Assembly: GCF_036017915.1 (NCBI RefSeq)
Contig: NZ_CP107929.1
Span: 4,468,001-4,532,000 of the forward strand
DNA: 64,000 nucleotides
Reading direction: 5' to 3'
Source of the DNA: Micromonospora sp. NBC_00421
GTDB taxonomy: Bacteria; Actinomycetota; Actinomycetes; Mycobacteriales; Micromonosporaceae
The number at the start of each line of letters is the position of its first letter. The first letter of the stretch is position 1. The position numbers were made by a program, and so were the translations under genes. Below the pieces are notes generated by a model. That model was not told where the DNA came from. It did no database searches and saw only the letters and a list, made by a program, of their open reading frames with translations. Below, in pieces: positions 41,601 through 50,548 of this stretch.

Positions 41601-42874
41601 TGTACAAGAGCGTCGACAGCTTCATCGTCGACAACATCGGCGGACGCTTCCGCAGCGGATTCGGCCGCATGGCGACCGGCGTGCGGAACGCGTTCACCAA
41701 CCCGTTCAGCCTGCTGCCGAACGCCCTGATGTCGCCGATGGAGTCGCTGCGCAGCTTCTTCAACACGGTGATCGGAAAAATCAATCTGATCATTCCTGAC
41801 CAGTTCGATATCAAGTCCATCCCCAAGTTCGAGAGCAACACCTTGACGCCGTTCGCATCCGGCGGTCGGGTCGTCGGGCCCGGGACGGGCACCTCGGATG
41901 ACGTGCCGATCCTGGCGTCGAACGGCGAGTACGTGCTGCGTGCCGCCGCGGTGTCCAGGCTCGGCCTGCCGTTCGTCGACCGGATGAACCAGGCCGACCG
42001 GGTCGACATCGGCGGTGACCCGTCGGCGATGCGGCTCCGCTTCGCTGACGGCGGGCTGATCAGCAAGACGCAGCAGTTCATTCGCGGCACCGATCCGCTG
42101 CCGTACGTGTGGGGCAACGTGGGCCCTGGCTCGTACGACTGCTCGGGGCTGGTGGGCGAGGTGTGGGCGAGATTGACCGGTCACCCGTCGTACCGCAGGT
42201 ACTTCACCACGGCGAACGTTGCTGGCGGTGGGTTCGGGTGGCGGCCGGGCCATGGCACGTACACCATCGGCCTGTCCGACTCGCACGTCGTCGGGAACCT
42301 GGCCGGGTTGGCGTTCGAGGCCGCCAGCTCCCGGTCCGGTATCAAGGTCGGCGCGAACGCCCGATCGGTCGACGCCATGCCTCGGCAGTACTTCCTGCCG
42401 GAGATGGGCGGGAGCTTCGTCGGCGGGGGCGGCGGTAGCGACGGCGGATGGTGGGCCCGGACCGCCCGGACGGCCCTCAACACGGCGCTGCGTCCGCTGG
42501 GGGTGCTGCTGGACCGGGTGCTGCCGGATGACCAGAGCGTCAACCGGGCCGGCCGGGGCGTGGCCCTCGCCAGCAAGGACGCGCTGGTCGACCGGGTCGC
42601 CTCGTACGACTCCGGCGGCCCGCTGTATCCGGGGTGGACGCTCGCCCACAACGGCACCGGCCGCACCGAGACGGTGCGGACGTCCGGCCAGGAGGCCGAC
42701 CTCGAGGTCGGCGGCTACCAGGTGCACTACCACCTGGCCGAGGGCGCGATCCGGATCACCATCGACCCGGCCGGGCTGCGGGAGATCGAGGACGTGCACG
42801 CGCTGCTCAGCGACGTGCAGCGCATCGCCCGCGCCACTGTCGGCAGCAGGGCTGTGAGAGGGGGCAGGCGATGA
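38669..42874 (+). CDS. Tape measure protein with NlpC/P60-like peptidase domain
   Basis: This is the longest gene, 1401 residues from GTG 38669 (AGGAGGTGTGACGCG upstream). The order is: N-terminal coiled-coil; hydrophobic helices at about 115-175; long A/R/E/D coiled-coil to about 430; soluble central part; a repeat block at about 808-950 with five copies of WFxxTLPxxxxxGEGxGW; then a C-terminal domain at about 1137-1245. That domain has YVWGNVGPGSYDCSGLVGEV, with the likely catalytic Cys, and SHVVGNLAGLAFEAASSR with a His. It sets tail length; the peptidase may open peptidoglycan at infection. Confidence 0.92.
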   Translation: MARFVMGSAWVDVHADTRQLRPEVRRAAADLSRDTQISVRTTLDTSGADGDRARLKAKIDRTGAQMRVGVDDRDVGPGVDRAGSRIKSAFERVGADVGQVLSRAVSGGMESGAAAATSGGGALLGILGSLAAGAATLTVSALALVPALQMVAGGFGVALGGGIALVSLLGTVVLAFGGVFEALQAHSAMQDQAVASGARLASQELSNSIAIRNATEAIGDARRRQARTVADVADRIADSERRVAEAAARASDAQQRLNDVRAEAVKRINDLAKAARDAAGDESQAELDLAGAKERLRVIESHLAMGDGVYTDLQRQQALLDIKRATDELTDAQETAASSQAAATAAAKAGVEGDKQVVAARKAAEAAAQDAVDAERALTRAKRDGARAQEDANIAVARAVRGLSDLQRQQAEQARSSTQASAAATKWAQAYGELTPAGRRFVDQLISMQGHLDDLKATAQDATLPGVTSFLRDADTRFPQVNKHIAAMGGIVGGIFRRLGQYIRTPLFGEQFTRILGSVERFTASLGNATTTALPALITLTDEASPLLEAFGGWIERGATKFADWIESARKSGALTDFFRDVRKTFADVSDIGGLVFGIIGDLIGIVWDPSKDANSSVLGGVKSMLTDIKVWLDDDGNKDKLRGWITDIKGTAGDLAHDVLPALRTAAGLVSDAIQWVGDHPAATAALISVLAGYKALSGLTGLKLPDLAKAALGALLQRGNTRARPLFVEVVGGMPGPGGGPGPDGDPPGGRRVQTALEVLGGITAASLAVDTILGKPGASLGGFKALLMGPESYSEWSKENAPAFQRFFSMTLPGWLTAGGERGWSSFKDAFINTFGDEAAHWFSITLPNSINLGEGQGGWAGLANNLGRWFGETLPGSLSPGEGKGWSGLVGDTERWFSHTLPDAINLGEGSGWSGLKEDLGNWFGQTLPDALSPGSGGGWKGAGKRWRDQSKDLLGINLAAGLWDGFTSKWESLYKSVDSFIVDNIGGRFRSGFGRMATGVRNAFTNPFSLLPNALMSPMESLRSFFNTVIGKINLIIPDQFDIKSIPKFESNTLTPFASGGRVVGPGTGTSDDVPILASNGEYVLRAAAVSRLGLPFVDRMNQADRVDIGGDPSAMRLRFADGGLISKTQQFIRGTDPLPYVWGNVGPGSYDCSGLVGEVWARLTGHPSYRRYFTTANVAGGGFGWRPGHGTYTIGLSDSHVVGNLAGLAFEAASSRSGIKVGANARSVDAMPRQYFLPEMGGSFVGGGGGSDGGWWARTARTALNTALRPLGVLLDRVLPDDQSVNRAGRGVALASKDALVDRVASYDSGGPLYPGWTLAHNGTGRTETVRTSGQEADLEVGGYQVHYHLAEGAIRITIDPAGLREIEDVHALLSDVQRIARATVGSRAVRGGRR

Positions 42875-43239
42875 TCGACATCGACGGCGACGGCCAGTTG
42901 TCGCGGGCGCAGCAGGTCCGTGACGCCGCCGCCGAGCAGCTCGTCGACGGGCAGCCGGCTGTGGTGGCCACCCCGTGCGGCGACGTCGAAATCGTCGAGG
43001 TCACCTACTACGGCGACCCGACCGACGAGGACGGCGACTGGATCGAGGTCCGCACCGGCGCCAACGAGGCTGGTGACCCGCACTTCCGAATCGTGAACCC
43101 GCCGATCTACGCGCAGGACCCGGCCGGGGACGTCGAGATCGGCGGCCGCCGCTACCGGGCCGACCCGGTAGCGGCCCTCGCCGAGGCGATCGGCTCGTTC
43201 GGCGGTGCGCGGGTAGAGCGGAGGCGGCAGCCCTCATGA
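42871..43239 (+). CDS. Small tail protein (122 aa)
   Basis: ATG 42871 overlaps the tape-measure stop by 4 bases. It is acidic and beta-rich: VVATPCGDVEIVEVTYYGDP, DWIEVRTGANEAGDPHFRIV, VEIGGRRYRADPVAALAEAI. No family is recognised. It sits between the tape measure and the large tip protein, so is likely a tail-tip component. Confidence 0.65.
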   Translation: MIDIDGDGQLSRAQQVRDAAAEQLVDGQPAVVATPCGDVEIVEVTYYGDPTDEDGDWIEVRTGANEAGDPHFRIVNPPIYAQDPAGDVEIGGRRYRADPVAALAEAIGSFGGARVERRRQPS

Positions 43240-46200
43240 CCACGACCATCGTCTACGGGGCAACCGCCGACGGGTACCTCACCTCCAGCAACGCGTCGTA
43301 CGCGACCGCCCGCGCCGGCTCCGGGTTGGCCGTGGTCGGCGCAGCCAGCAGCAACATCTTCTACGGCCAGAACAACAACAGCGGGTACACGCTGTTCCAG
43401 GCGTTCATCGGGTTCGCCTGGTCGCTGCCAGCCGGGGAGCGGCCGGTGTCCGCCGCCGTGCGGGTACGGCACGCCACCATGGCCGGTGCCGCCGTCGCCC
43501 GGGACCTGGAGCTGCGCGCCTACGACTGGGGCAGCACGGTCGACACCGGCGACTGGCGCACCCCCACCGCCCTGGCCGCCCTGCCGCTGTACGCGCAGGT
43601 CAAGGCCGCGAACACGGCCGGGACCAGCAAATACTGCTACGCGGGCTCGGATGCGCTGCTCGCCGCAGTGGCCACCTCGGGCAACGTGCGGATGGTGGTG
43701 GTGTCGTCGCGGCAGCGCGTCGGCACTCTCCCCACCTCGGACGAGGGGGCGTCGATCTGGGCGGCGGAGGTCGCCGACGGGCCGGCCCTGGTCGTCACGT
43801 CCGCCCCGGCGTACTCGCAACTGCGGGTCGCGGCCGCCCAGGCGCAGCTGCCCGACGGCGGGTGGGCGGTCCTGGAGGCATCCGACGGTGGCGCGACCCC
43901 CACGATCACCCTGAGGTACGTGTCCACCGCCGGGGTGGCCACCCCGGTGGCGACCGTGCCCACCGGCACCACCGCCACCACCTTCGGCACGCCTGCCGGT
44001 GGGCGGGCCATGGACCTCGTCGCCGGCCCGACGGGCACCCTGTGGGTGCTGGGCCGCGCCGGCGACGCCCCGGGCAGCCTCGCCGTCCAGCGGTACTCCA
44101 AGGGCGTCGGGGCGACGTGGACGGCCGGGCAGGTGGTCACCGCGCCGCTGCCCGCGCACCCGTCGGGCATCAACCTTGTCGCGGGCGCGTACCACGCGGC
44201 GGGTGGCGTCTCCGGCACCATCATGGTGTGCGTCCGGCACACCGCCGGTCCCGCCGACTCGGCCGCGATCGGCACCAATCAAGCCGTCTACGCGCTGGTC
44301 AACGCTGGCTTCGTCGAGCTGTCGGAGGGGCGGGGCACTACCGGGCTGCTGCGCGCCGCCGGCGAGGACCTCGGCGCGTACGTCGCCCCCGACACCGCGG
44401 TGTTCGCCGCCCCGGCCAACGAGGTCGGCGCGTCGTTGGACGTGGTTGCCACCACCGCGACGCAGGGCCTGATCGTGTCCGTCGACCGCGCCCAGGTGGT
44501 CGGGGAGAACGATCCGGTCACCTACACCTGGTACACCCTCGCCGCCGACGGCTCCTCCCTGGTGTCGACGACGGCCGGGAGGTCGACCGACGTGTGGGCC
44601 GTCAAGGACGCCGCCGCCCGGGTGCGGGCGGTGCGGGTCAGCGACAGCGAGGCGGTGATCGTCACCGCCGACGAGGCCAGCGGATACGGCCTCAGCCTCC
44701 TGTCCCAGCAACGATTCGGCACCGGCACCGTGGCGAAGCTCGGCAACGCCGTGCTGGACGGGGCGACCGCGTCCATGCCCGGACCGGCGGCCCTGTCACG
44801 CACCGCCCTCTGGGACGCCGTCTACTGCCCCGTCGACGGCAAGGTGTGGGTCTACTACTTCGACGTGGCTGACTCCCGCCGGCTGCTCCGGACGGCGTTC
44901 TCGACGGACACGTACCTGCCCACTGGTGAGGTGGTGCAGGTGGCTGCCGCTGCGGTGACCGCCCCGGCGACGGTCAAGGCCATCCGGGTGCAGCGCGGCT
45001 CCGGCACCGACCGGTGGGGTCTGGTCACCGTGTTCGGCGCGACCGGCGGCGGGACGGCTCAGACCACGTACCTGGTCGACAGCTTCAACGTGCCCCCGCA
45101 GCAACCGATCCTGACCACCCGGGCGCCGTTCGACGCGACCGCCGCCGCCGTGTTCGCCTGGACGTTCGTGGACCCCTGGTCCGGGGACAGCCAGTCGGCG
45201 TACCGGATCGAGATCGTCAACACCAGCACCGGCATCACCGTCTACGACTCCGGCAAGACCGCCTCGACGACCCAGTCGCACACGCTGACCGCCGGCACCC
45301 TCAGCAACGCCGTCACCTACCAGTGGCGGGTCACCACCTGGGACGCCGCCGACGCGGCCGGCCCGGCCTCCGGGTACGGCACCGTCACCACCGCCGCCGG
45401 CGGGACCGTCACCATCACCGCCCCGGCCGTCGACAACCCGACCGGCGTGATCGACGACGCGTACGCGGTGCAGTGGTCGGTGGCCGGCACCACCCAGGCC
45501 GCCTACCGGGTCCGGCTCATCCGGGTGTCCGACAGCACCGTCATGAGCGACAGCGGGTACGTGACCAGCACGGCGACGACCGCCACGGTGTCCGGGATGG
45601 TGTCCGGCACCGTGTACCGGATCGAGGTCACCGTCCGCAACGCGGCGCTGGTGGTGTCCAACACCGCCAGCAGGTTGATCACCCCCGACTACGGCAGCCC
45701 CGAACGGCCGCAGATCACCGTCACCCCGGCCAGCGAGGGCGGCTACGTCCTCGTGCAGATCACCAACCCCGTGCCCGGCTCGGTCAGCCTGGGCACCAGC
45801 GTGGTGACGTTCGACGTCGACGTTTCCGGCTGGGCGGCGACCGCCGGCACCCTGGCCTACTCCACCGCCCAGGCCCACGCCGGGGCCGGGTCGGCGCTGC
45901 TCACCACCACCGGCACCCCGACGCAGACCATCGCCCGGCCCGCCGCCGCGGTGACGGTCGTCGGCGGCCGCCGGTACACCGCCCGCGGCTGGGCCTACAG
46001 TCCGACCTCCCGGCCCACGTCCATGTCGATCGACTGGCAGGGGGTGAGCGGGTACCTGTCGACCAGTTCGGCCCAGATCACCCCGGCAGCCGGGGTGTGG
46101 ACGGAGATCACCGTCACCGGCACCGCCCCGCTCAACGCGACCGGGGCGAAGTACGGGCCGACGATCGCCTCGAACCCGTCGACGGGCACGCAGCTGTGGT

Positions 46201-46388
46201 TCGACGACCTCATCCTCGTTGACGCCAATGACTTGCCGGAGGTCCTCACCAACCTGGTCTACCGGCGGGTCGTCGGCGAGACGGTCTGGCAGCAGCTGGG
46301 CACCGTGCCGGCCCCGGGCGGCAGCTACCGCGACTACACCGCCGCCGCCGGCACCGTCTACGAGTACATGGTCCGGGGGGTGAGCTGA
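43236..46388 (+). CDS. Large tail tip protein with FN3 and carbohydrate-binding-like domains
   Basis: A 1050-residue protein from ATG 43236. The N-terminal third is a jelly-roll-like domain (YGATADGYLTSSNASYATAR, FQAFIGFAWSLPAGERPVSA). The middle has repeated beta-propeller-like strands (RYVSTAGVATPVATVPTGTT, VAGPTGTLWVLGRAGDAPGS). Two fibronectin III-like domains follow at about 620-820 (YRIEIVNTSTGITVYDSGKT, VTYQWRVTTWD; YRVRLIRVSDSTVMSDSGYV). A CBM4/9-like module is at about 860-1000 (GTLAYSTAQAHAGAGSALLT, TAPLNATGAKYGPTIASNPS, LWFDDLILVD). It is the likely receptor-binding protein. Confidence 0.85.
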   Translation: MTTTIVYGATADGYLTSSNASYATARAGSGLAVVGAASSNIFYGQNNNSGYTLFQAFIGFAWSLPAGERPVSAAVRVRHATMAGAAVARDLELRAYDWGSTVDTGDWRTPTALAALPLYAQVKAANTAGTSKYCYAGSDALLAAVATSGNVRMVVVSSRQRVGTLPTSDEGASIWAAEVADGPALVVTSAPAYSQLRVAAAQAQLPDGGWAVLEASDGGATPTITLRYVSTAGVATPVATVPTGTTATTFGTPAGGRAMDLVAGPTGTLWVLGRAGDAPGSLAVQRYSKGVGATWTAGQVVTAPLPAHPSGINLVAGAYHAAGGVSGTIMVCVRHTAGPADSAAIGTNQAVYALVNAGFVELSEGRGTTGLLRAAGEDLGAYVAPDTAVFAAPANEVGASLDVVATTATQGLIVSVDRAQVVGENDPVTYTWYTLAADGSSLVSTTAGRSTDVWAVKDAAARVRAVRVSDSEAVIVTADEASGYGLSLLSQQRFGTGTVAKLGNAVLDGATASMPGPAALSRTALWDAVYCPVDGKVWVYYFDVADSRRLLRTAFSTDTYLPTGEVVQVAAAAVTAPATVKAIRVQRGSGTDRWGLVTVFGATGGGTAQTTYLVDSFNVPPQQPILTTRAPFDATAAAVFAWTFVDPWSGDSQSAYRIEIVNTSTGITVYDSGKTASTTQSHTLTAGTLSNAVTYQWRVTTWDAADAAGPASGYGTVTTAAGGTVTITAPAVDNPTGVIDDAYAVQWSVAGTTQAAYRVRLIRVSDSTVMSDSGYVTSTATTATVSGMVSGTVYRIEVTVRNAALVVSNTASRLITPDYGSPERPQITVTPASEGGYVLVQITNPVPGSVSLGTSVVTFDVDVSGWAATAGTLAYSTAQAHAGAGSALLTTTGTPTQTIARPAAAVTVVGGRRYTARGWAYSPTSRPTSMSIDWQGVSGYLSTSSAQITPAAGVWTEITVTGTAPLNATGAKYGPTIASNPSTGTQLWFDDLILVDANDLPEVLTNLVYRRVVGETVWQQLGTVPAPGGSYRDYTAAAGTVYEYMVRGVS

Positions 46389-46389
46389 C

Positions 46390-46821
46390 GTGGCTTTCAG
46401 CGACAGCGACATCGTGTCCGCGGCCCTGGACCTGGTCGGGGTGTGGATCCACGACCCGGCCGACCCGGCCGGCACCGCCCGCCAGTTCCCCTACGGCAAG
46501 GCATCCCGGGGCACCGCCCTGGACGTGGAATCCGGGGCGCTGCAGTTCGCCGGCCGGGTCTACCCCGTCGTCGACTTCGGCGAGGGCAAAGGCCAGGTGT
46601 ACACCGTGCGCGTCGACGTCGCCCACGGCCCCGACTGGTCCACCCAGCTCGCCACCCTGGAGGCGTTCGCGCTCGCGAGCCGCACCCTGATGCTGCGCGA
46701 CAACCGGGGCCGCTGCGCCTACGGCACCATGTCCGGCTACCGCGAGGACGACCAGGACTGGGGCACCCAGGTCGCCTTCACCTTCACCCGGGGCGACTAC
46801 GTGAGGGAGCTGATCCGCTGA
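46390..46821 (+). CDS. Distal tail-like protein (143 aa)
   Basis: GTG 46390 begins 1 base after the previous stop. The protein is beta-rich (TARQFPYGKASRGTALDVES, YPVVDFGEGKGQVYTVRVDV, RCAYGTMSGYREDDQDWGTQ). It sits between tip proteins, where Dit-like or FN3-type accessory proteins are coded. No family assigned. Confidence 0.65.
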   Translation: MAFSDSDIVSAALDLVGVWIHDPADPAGTARQFPYGKASRGTALDVESGALQFAGRVYPVVDFGEGKGQVYTVRVDVAHGPDWSTQLATLEAFALASRTLMLRDNRGRCAYGTMSGYREDDQDWGTQVAFTFTRGDYVRELIR

Positions 46822-47960
46822 TGCAGACCCTCGCCCCACCCGCCGGCGGCCCGGACAACCCGGCCGGGCACACCGCCGACGAGGTCCGCGCCGCCCTCGT
46901 CGGCCGCACCGGCGCCCGCCGGTTCACCTTCCGGTACGCGCTGCTCAGCGCCACCAACCAGTACCTCTACGACTTGGACGACGTCACTTCCTGCACGGTG
47001 CAGCAGGACTGGCTGGCCGACATCAAGCGCACCGCCACCCTCCAGATCCGCGACACCGGGTCGATCAACTACCTGTCTGACCGGATCCAGCCCTGGGTGA
47101 GGCTGCACCTGCCCCCGTACGGTCCGGACGACTGGGTGCAGTGGCCGCAAGGGGTGTTCATCTTGTCGACGCCCACCCGGACCCACAACAAGGCCGGGCA
47201 GGTGCTGCGCGACGTCGACGCCTACGACCTGGCGCAGGTCCTCGCCGACGACGCGGTGACCAGCCGCTACACCGTCGCCGCCAACGCCAACTACATCAGC
47301 GTGGCGTCGGTGCTGCTCGGTGTCGGCAGCAAGGTCGTCATCCCGTCCAGCCCGACAGCGCCGGTCGGGAAGGAGTGGGAGCCGGGCACCAGCAAGCTCC
47401 AGATCATCAACGACTTGTTGGCGGCGGTGAACTACAACAGCGTCTCCTACGACGAGTCCGGGACCGCCGTGGTCCGGCCGTACACCGCGCCCGACCAGCG
47501 GCCCGACGAGTGGACCTACGCCGACGACCAGGACAGCGTCATCCTCCCCGAGGTCGACCAGACGTACGACCTGGTTGGCGTGCCCAACCGGTGGACCATG
47601 GTGGTCTCCGACCCGGACCGGGTGGCCCTGACCTCGACGTACACCAACAGCAACCCCGCCTCGCCCACGTCGACGGTCCGCCGAGGGCGGGTCATCGTCG
47701 ACTTCGAGTCCGGCGTCGACGCCGCCGACCAGGCCACGCTCGACGCCCTGGTCGCCCGCAAGGCCTTCGAGGCCAGCCAGGTGTACGAGCAGATCGAGTT
47801 CAGCACCGGTCTGATGCCGATCCACTCCGGAAACGACGTCTACCGGATCGGCTTCGGCCGCCTGGCCCTGGGCGCGTCCTACGCCGAGACGTCCTGGCAG
47901 ATGCCCCTCAAAGCCGGCGCGCAGATGCGCCACACCGCACGGAGGGTGGTGCCGGTATGA
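46821..47960 (+). CDS. Tail tip / baseplate hub-like protein (DUF5047-type)
   Basis: ATG 46821 overlaps the previous stop by one base. The 379-residue protein carries FTFRYALLSATNQYLYDLDD, TCTVQQD-like (SCTVQQDWLADIKRTATLQI), HLPPYGPDDWVQWPQGVFIL and RDVDAYDLAQVLADDAVTSR, the pattern of siphoviral minor tail proteins that build the tip ring. It ends by overlapping the next gene 4 bases. Confidence 0.78.
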   Translation: MQTLAPPAGGPDNPAGHTADEVRAALVGRTGARRFTFRYALLSATNQYLYDLDDVTSCTVQQDWLADIKRTATLQIRDTGSINYLSDRIQPWVRLHLPPYGPDDWVQWPQGVFILSTPTRTHNKAGQVLRDVDAYDLAQVLADDAVTSRYTVAANANYISVASVLLGVGSKVVIPSSPTAPVGKEWEPGTSKLQIINDLLAAVNYNSVSYDESGTAVVRPYTAPDQRPDEWTYADDQDSVILPEVDQTYDLVGVPNRWTMVVSDPDRVALTSTYTNSNPASPTSTVRRGRVIVDFESGVDAADQATLDALVARKAFEASQVYEQIEFSTGLMPIHSGNDVYRIGFGRLALGASYAETSWQMPLKAGAQMRHTARRVVPV

Positions 47961-48649
47961 GGCGTCTGGACCCCAAGACGCTGCTCGACACGATGTCCGG
48001 CTACACCCAGGCCCAGGCCGCCGGCCCAGCCACCCGGCCGTCCCGGCTCGCCACCGTCGACCCCTCGTACTCGCCGACCAGCGGCAACCTGCCCAAGGTC
48101 GTGTTCGAGGGTGAGGCCACGTTGTCCGGCAAGGGCTACGCCAGCACGGTGCCGGTGCGCGCCGGCGACCGGGTCGTCCTGACGCCCGTCGGCACCACCT
48201 ACCTCATCACCGGCGTCATCTCCGCCCGCTCCCCGGCGTCGTTCCAGCTCCAGCTCGGCTCGGTCTACACCCTGACGTCGACTCCCACCGACCTGACGCT
48301 GACCAACGTCACCCCCGGCTACTCCTCCGGCCAGGTCAGCTACACCGTCCCCGACGGGCTCATGGTCGGCCTGGCCGTGTGGACAGGCGACTTCCAGATC
48401 ACCGGCGCTGCCACCATCACGGGCACCGTCGACCTGACCATCAACGGCAGCGTCCCCACGGGCGCACCACAGGCCATCTGGGACCCCGGCAACGTCACCC
48501 GAGGCCGCGACACCGACGCCGCCCACTGGCCGCTGGCCCTGACCGGCGGCACCTACACCTTCGGCCTCCGGGCCTCCGCCATCGTGTCGTCCGGCACCGG
48601 CCGACTCAACGCCAAGCACACCGCGCTGTCCGTTTTGCTGCACCCCTGA
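47957..48649 (+). CDS. Minor tail protein (230 aa)
   Basis: ATG 47957 overlaps the previous stop. The N-terminal part has a small beta-barrel (PKVVFEGEATLSGKGYASTV, RVVLTPVGTTYLITGVISA). The C-terminal half is a jelly-roll-like domain (DGLMVGLAVWTGDFQITGAA, GTYTFGLRASAIVSSGTGRL). It may form short tail fibres. Family unknown. Confidence 0.7.
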   Translation: MRRLDPKTLLDTMSGYTQAQAAGPATRPSRLATVDPSYSPTSGNLPKVVFEGEATLSGKGYASTVPVRAGDRVVLTPVGTTYLITGVISARSPASFQLQLGSVYTLTSTPTDLTLTNVTPGYSSGQVSYTVPDGLMVGLAVWTGDFQITGAATITGTVDLTINGSVPTGAPQAIWDPGNVTRGRDTDAAHWPLALTGGTYTFGLRASAIVSSGTGRLNAKHTALSVLLHP

Positions 48650-48659
48650 GGAGGCTCCA

Positions 48660-48914
48660 GTGCCACTGACCGGCGAGACCCGCACCAACACCACCAAGCT
48701 GACCCTGACCATCGCGGACGCCGACGCCGCCGAGACCACCATCGACGTGCCCACGCCGGTGCCGGCCGAGCTGGGCATCACCGACGACGAGATCCAGGCG
48801 TTCTACGGCAAAGTCCTCGCCGCGTTCGAGGCCAGCCCGGACCTCACCCTCACCCGCGCCGAGCTGGTGGGCGAGCAGCGCCTGACCGTCACCCTCGACG
48901 AAGCCAGCGCCTGA
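48660..48914 (+). CDS. Small protein before the endolysin (84 aa)
   Basis: GTG 48660 follows TGAGGAGGC. It reads RTNTTKLTLTIADADAAETT, ITDDEIQAFYGKVLAAFEAS and ends in a Val/Thr strand. It overlaps the endolysin start by one base. Function unknown; possibly a tail component. Confidence 0.6.
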   Translation: MPLTGETRTNTTKLTLTIADADAAETTIDVPTPVPAELGITDDEIQAFYGKVLAAFEASPDLTLTRAELVGEQRLTVTLDEASA

Positions 48915-49873
48915 TGCCGACCGAGGCCCAGCTGAAGGCCGAGCCGTACTGGGGGCGGGAGTTCGTTACGCCCGAGGTGGACTGGCTCGGCGACGAGCTG
49001 TGCCGCCGCACCGGCCGGCCCCGCGTCGCGTTCGGCAGCAAGGGCGACAACGCGCACCTGCGCGGCGCTCACCGCTCCCAGGAGTGGATCAAGAGGTCGC
49101 GGTACTGCACCAACCGTACCTACACGGTGCAGTCCGGGCTCACCGTCGAGCAGGAACGGCACATCGCGGGCGTCGACTTCACGCCCGGGTCGGCCGCCGC
49201 CATGATCGCCCAGTGCAAGCGGATCCTGGCCGCCATGAAGGCCGGCAAGTTGGACGAGGTCCGCGAGTTCTACGGCAACGTCGACGGCGACCAGGTCGTC
49301 GACGGGTGGGACAACGTTCGCGACCAGGCTGCCAGTTCCGACAGCTCCCACCTGTGGCACTGGCATCTTTCGCTCGACCGGCGGCACTGCCGGAACCGAC
49401 AGCTGATGGAGCGGATCCTGGCGATCGCGCTCGGAACCCCCGAGGAGGCACCCGACATGACCCCAGAGCAGGGCAAGCAGCTCGACCGCATCGAGACGAT
49501 GCTGAAGCGCCCCGACGGTCGAGAGGCAGTCGGCGCGCTCTACCAGCGCACGACGCGCGGCTACGACGACAACGGCGTGAAGGCGACGCACCCATCCCTG
49601 ACCAGTCTCGGCACCCAGTTGGCCACCATGCAGGCGGCGCTACTCGGGGCCATCAAAGGACTCGACACCCCGGCCATCCTCGCCCGGATCGACGCCGTGG
49701 CCACCGAGGAGCGCAAGCGCGACGCCCAGGCCGCCGCCGAGCGGGCGGAGCTGGCGGCCCAGCTCGACGGCCTAGAGGACCTGGTGCGACGGATGGAATC
49801 CGGGGAGCTGACCGCCGAACAGGTGCTGACCGCGCTGCGCGACCTGCTGCCCGCCGCACCGGCGCAGGGCTGA
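48914..49873 (+). CDS. Endolysin, M15-like D-Ala-D-Ala carboxypeptidase type
   Basis: A 319-residue protein. The N-terminal domain (1-165) has the zinc peptidase residues in M15 order: His and Arg in HLRGAHRSQEW, Asp in IAGVDFTPGS, and His in SHLWHWHLSLD. From about 180 a charged helical tail (MTPEQGKQLDRIETMLKRPD, IDAVATEERKRDAQAAAERA) may form a coiled-coil anchor for oligomerisation or wall attachment. It cleaves peptide stems of peptidoglycan and is followed by small membrane proteins, the usual lysis cassette. Confidence 0.85.
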   Translation: MPTEAQLKAEPYWGREFVTPEVDWLGDELCRRTGRPRVAFGSKGDNAHLRGAHRSQEWIKRSRYCTNRTYTVQSGLTVEQERHIAGVDFTPGSAAAMIAQCKRILAAMKAGKLDEVREFYGNVDGDQVVDGWDNVRDQAASSDSSHLWHWHLSLDRRHCRNRQLMERILAIALGTPEEAPDMTPEQGKQLDRIETMLKRPDGREAVGALYQRTTRGYDDNGVKATHPSLTSLGTQLATMQAALLGAIKGLDTPAILARIDAVATEERKRDAQAAAERAELAAQLDGLEDLVRRMESGELTAEQVLTALRDLLPAAPAQG

Positions 49874-49901
49874 ACCATCACGACGAACTACGGGGAGCAG
49901 C

Positions 49902-50111
49902 ATGTCGACCTGGCTCCGAAACCTGGTGATGTTGGTCGGGCTGGGTACCTGGGTGGGCGTGGTCATCGCCTACCTGGCCCAGGGAAAGCTCCCCGACGCC
50001 GCGCTGCTCGGCGTCCCCGCCTTCCTGGTCCTGGCACTGGCCCCACCGAAGCTGCCCGGCCGGGGCGGCAGCACCGAAACGCCGACCCCCGTTGAGGAGA
50101 CCACCTCGTGA
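49902..50111 (+). CDS. Holin-like small membrane protein (69 aa)
   Basis: ATG 49902 with GGGGAGC upstream. Two hydrophobic helices (NLVMLVGLGTWVGVVIAYLA and LPDAALLGVPAFLVLALAPP) and a polar tail rich in T, P and E. It lies right after the endolysin. Holin is the natural call, but three adjacent membrane genes compete for it. Confidence 0.6.
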   Translation: MSTWLRNLVMLVGLGTWVGVVIAYLAQGKLPDAALLGVPAFLVLALAPPKLPGRGGSTETPTPVEETTS

Positions 50112-50209
50112 GCTACGGCCTGCAAGTCCTCGTGTCCCTGGGGGTGGCCGCCGGGCTGGGCCTGGCGCTGCGACCCCTGCTCAACAAGATCGGCGGTGGT
50201 GACCGGTGA
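50108..50209 (+). CDS. Tiny membrane protein (33 aa)
   Basis: GTG 50108 overlaps the previous stop by 4 bases and the next start by 4 bases. The product is one membrane helix (SYGLQVLVSLGVAAGLGLAL) with a short basic/Gly tail. Coupled overlaps on both sides support it as a real gene. Confidence 0.55.
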   Translation: MSYGLQVLVSLGVAAGLGLALRPLLNKIGGGDR

Positions 50210-50544
50210 CCCCGATGGTGCGCGCCTTGAACTCCTCGGCGGCGGACATCGCGGTGAAGATCGTCGCGGTGCTGGCGCTGGGCCTGTCGGTGTTCATCGG
50301 TGTGCAGCACGCCCAGTTGACGCAGTGCGTGGCCGACTACAACGACGCCAGCAACCGCAGCCAGGCCGCCCGGTACGCGGCGGCCGAGCAGGACCGGCAG
50401 GCGCAAGACGAGCTGTTCCGGTCGATCGCAGGTGACCCCCGGTCGGGGATCGAGGCGCTGCGCCGCTACAACGAGCAGCGCGCCCAGGCCGACGAGCAGC
50501 GGCGGCAGAACCCGCTGCCCGCACCACCGTCTCAGCGCTGCTGA
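50206..50544 (+). CDS. Single-span lysis-region protein (112 aa)
   Basis: GTG 50206. One N-terminal membrane helix (VKIVAVLALGLSVFIGVQHA) is followed by a charged Q/A/R coiled-coil domain (SNRSQAARYAAAEQDRQAQD). This resembles antiholins or inner-membrane spanin subunits in plan only. Its position in the lysis cassette is the main support. Confidence 0.6.
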   Translation: MTPMVRALNSSAADIAVKIVAVLALGLSVFIGVQHAQLTQCVADYNDASNRSQAARYAAAEQDRQAQDELFRSIAGDPRSGIEALRRYNEQRAQADEQRRQNPLPAPPSQRC

Positions 50545-50548
50545 CGAC

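Noticed and set aside
40307..42799. 830-residue minus-strand ORF inside the tape measure gene
   Set aside because: Antisense shadow of the tape measure, with no recognisable domain.
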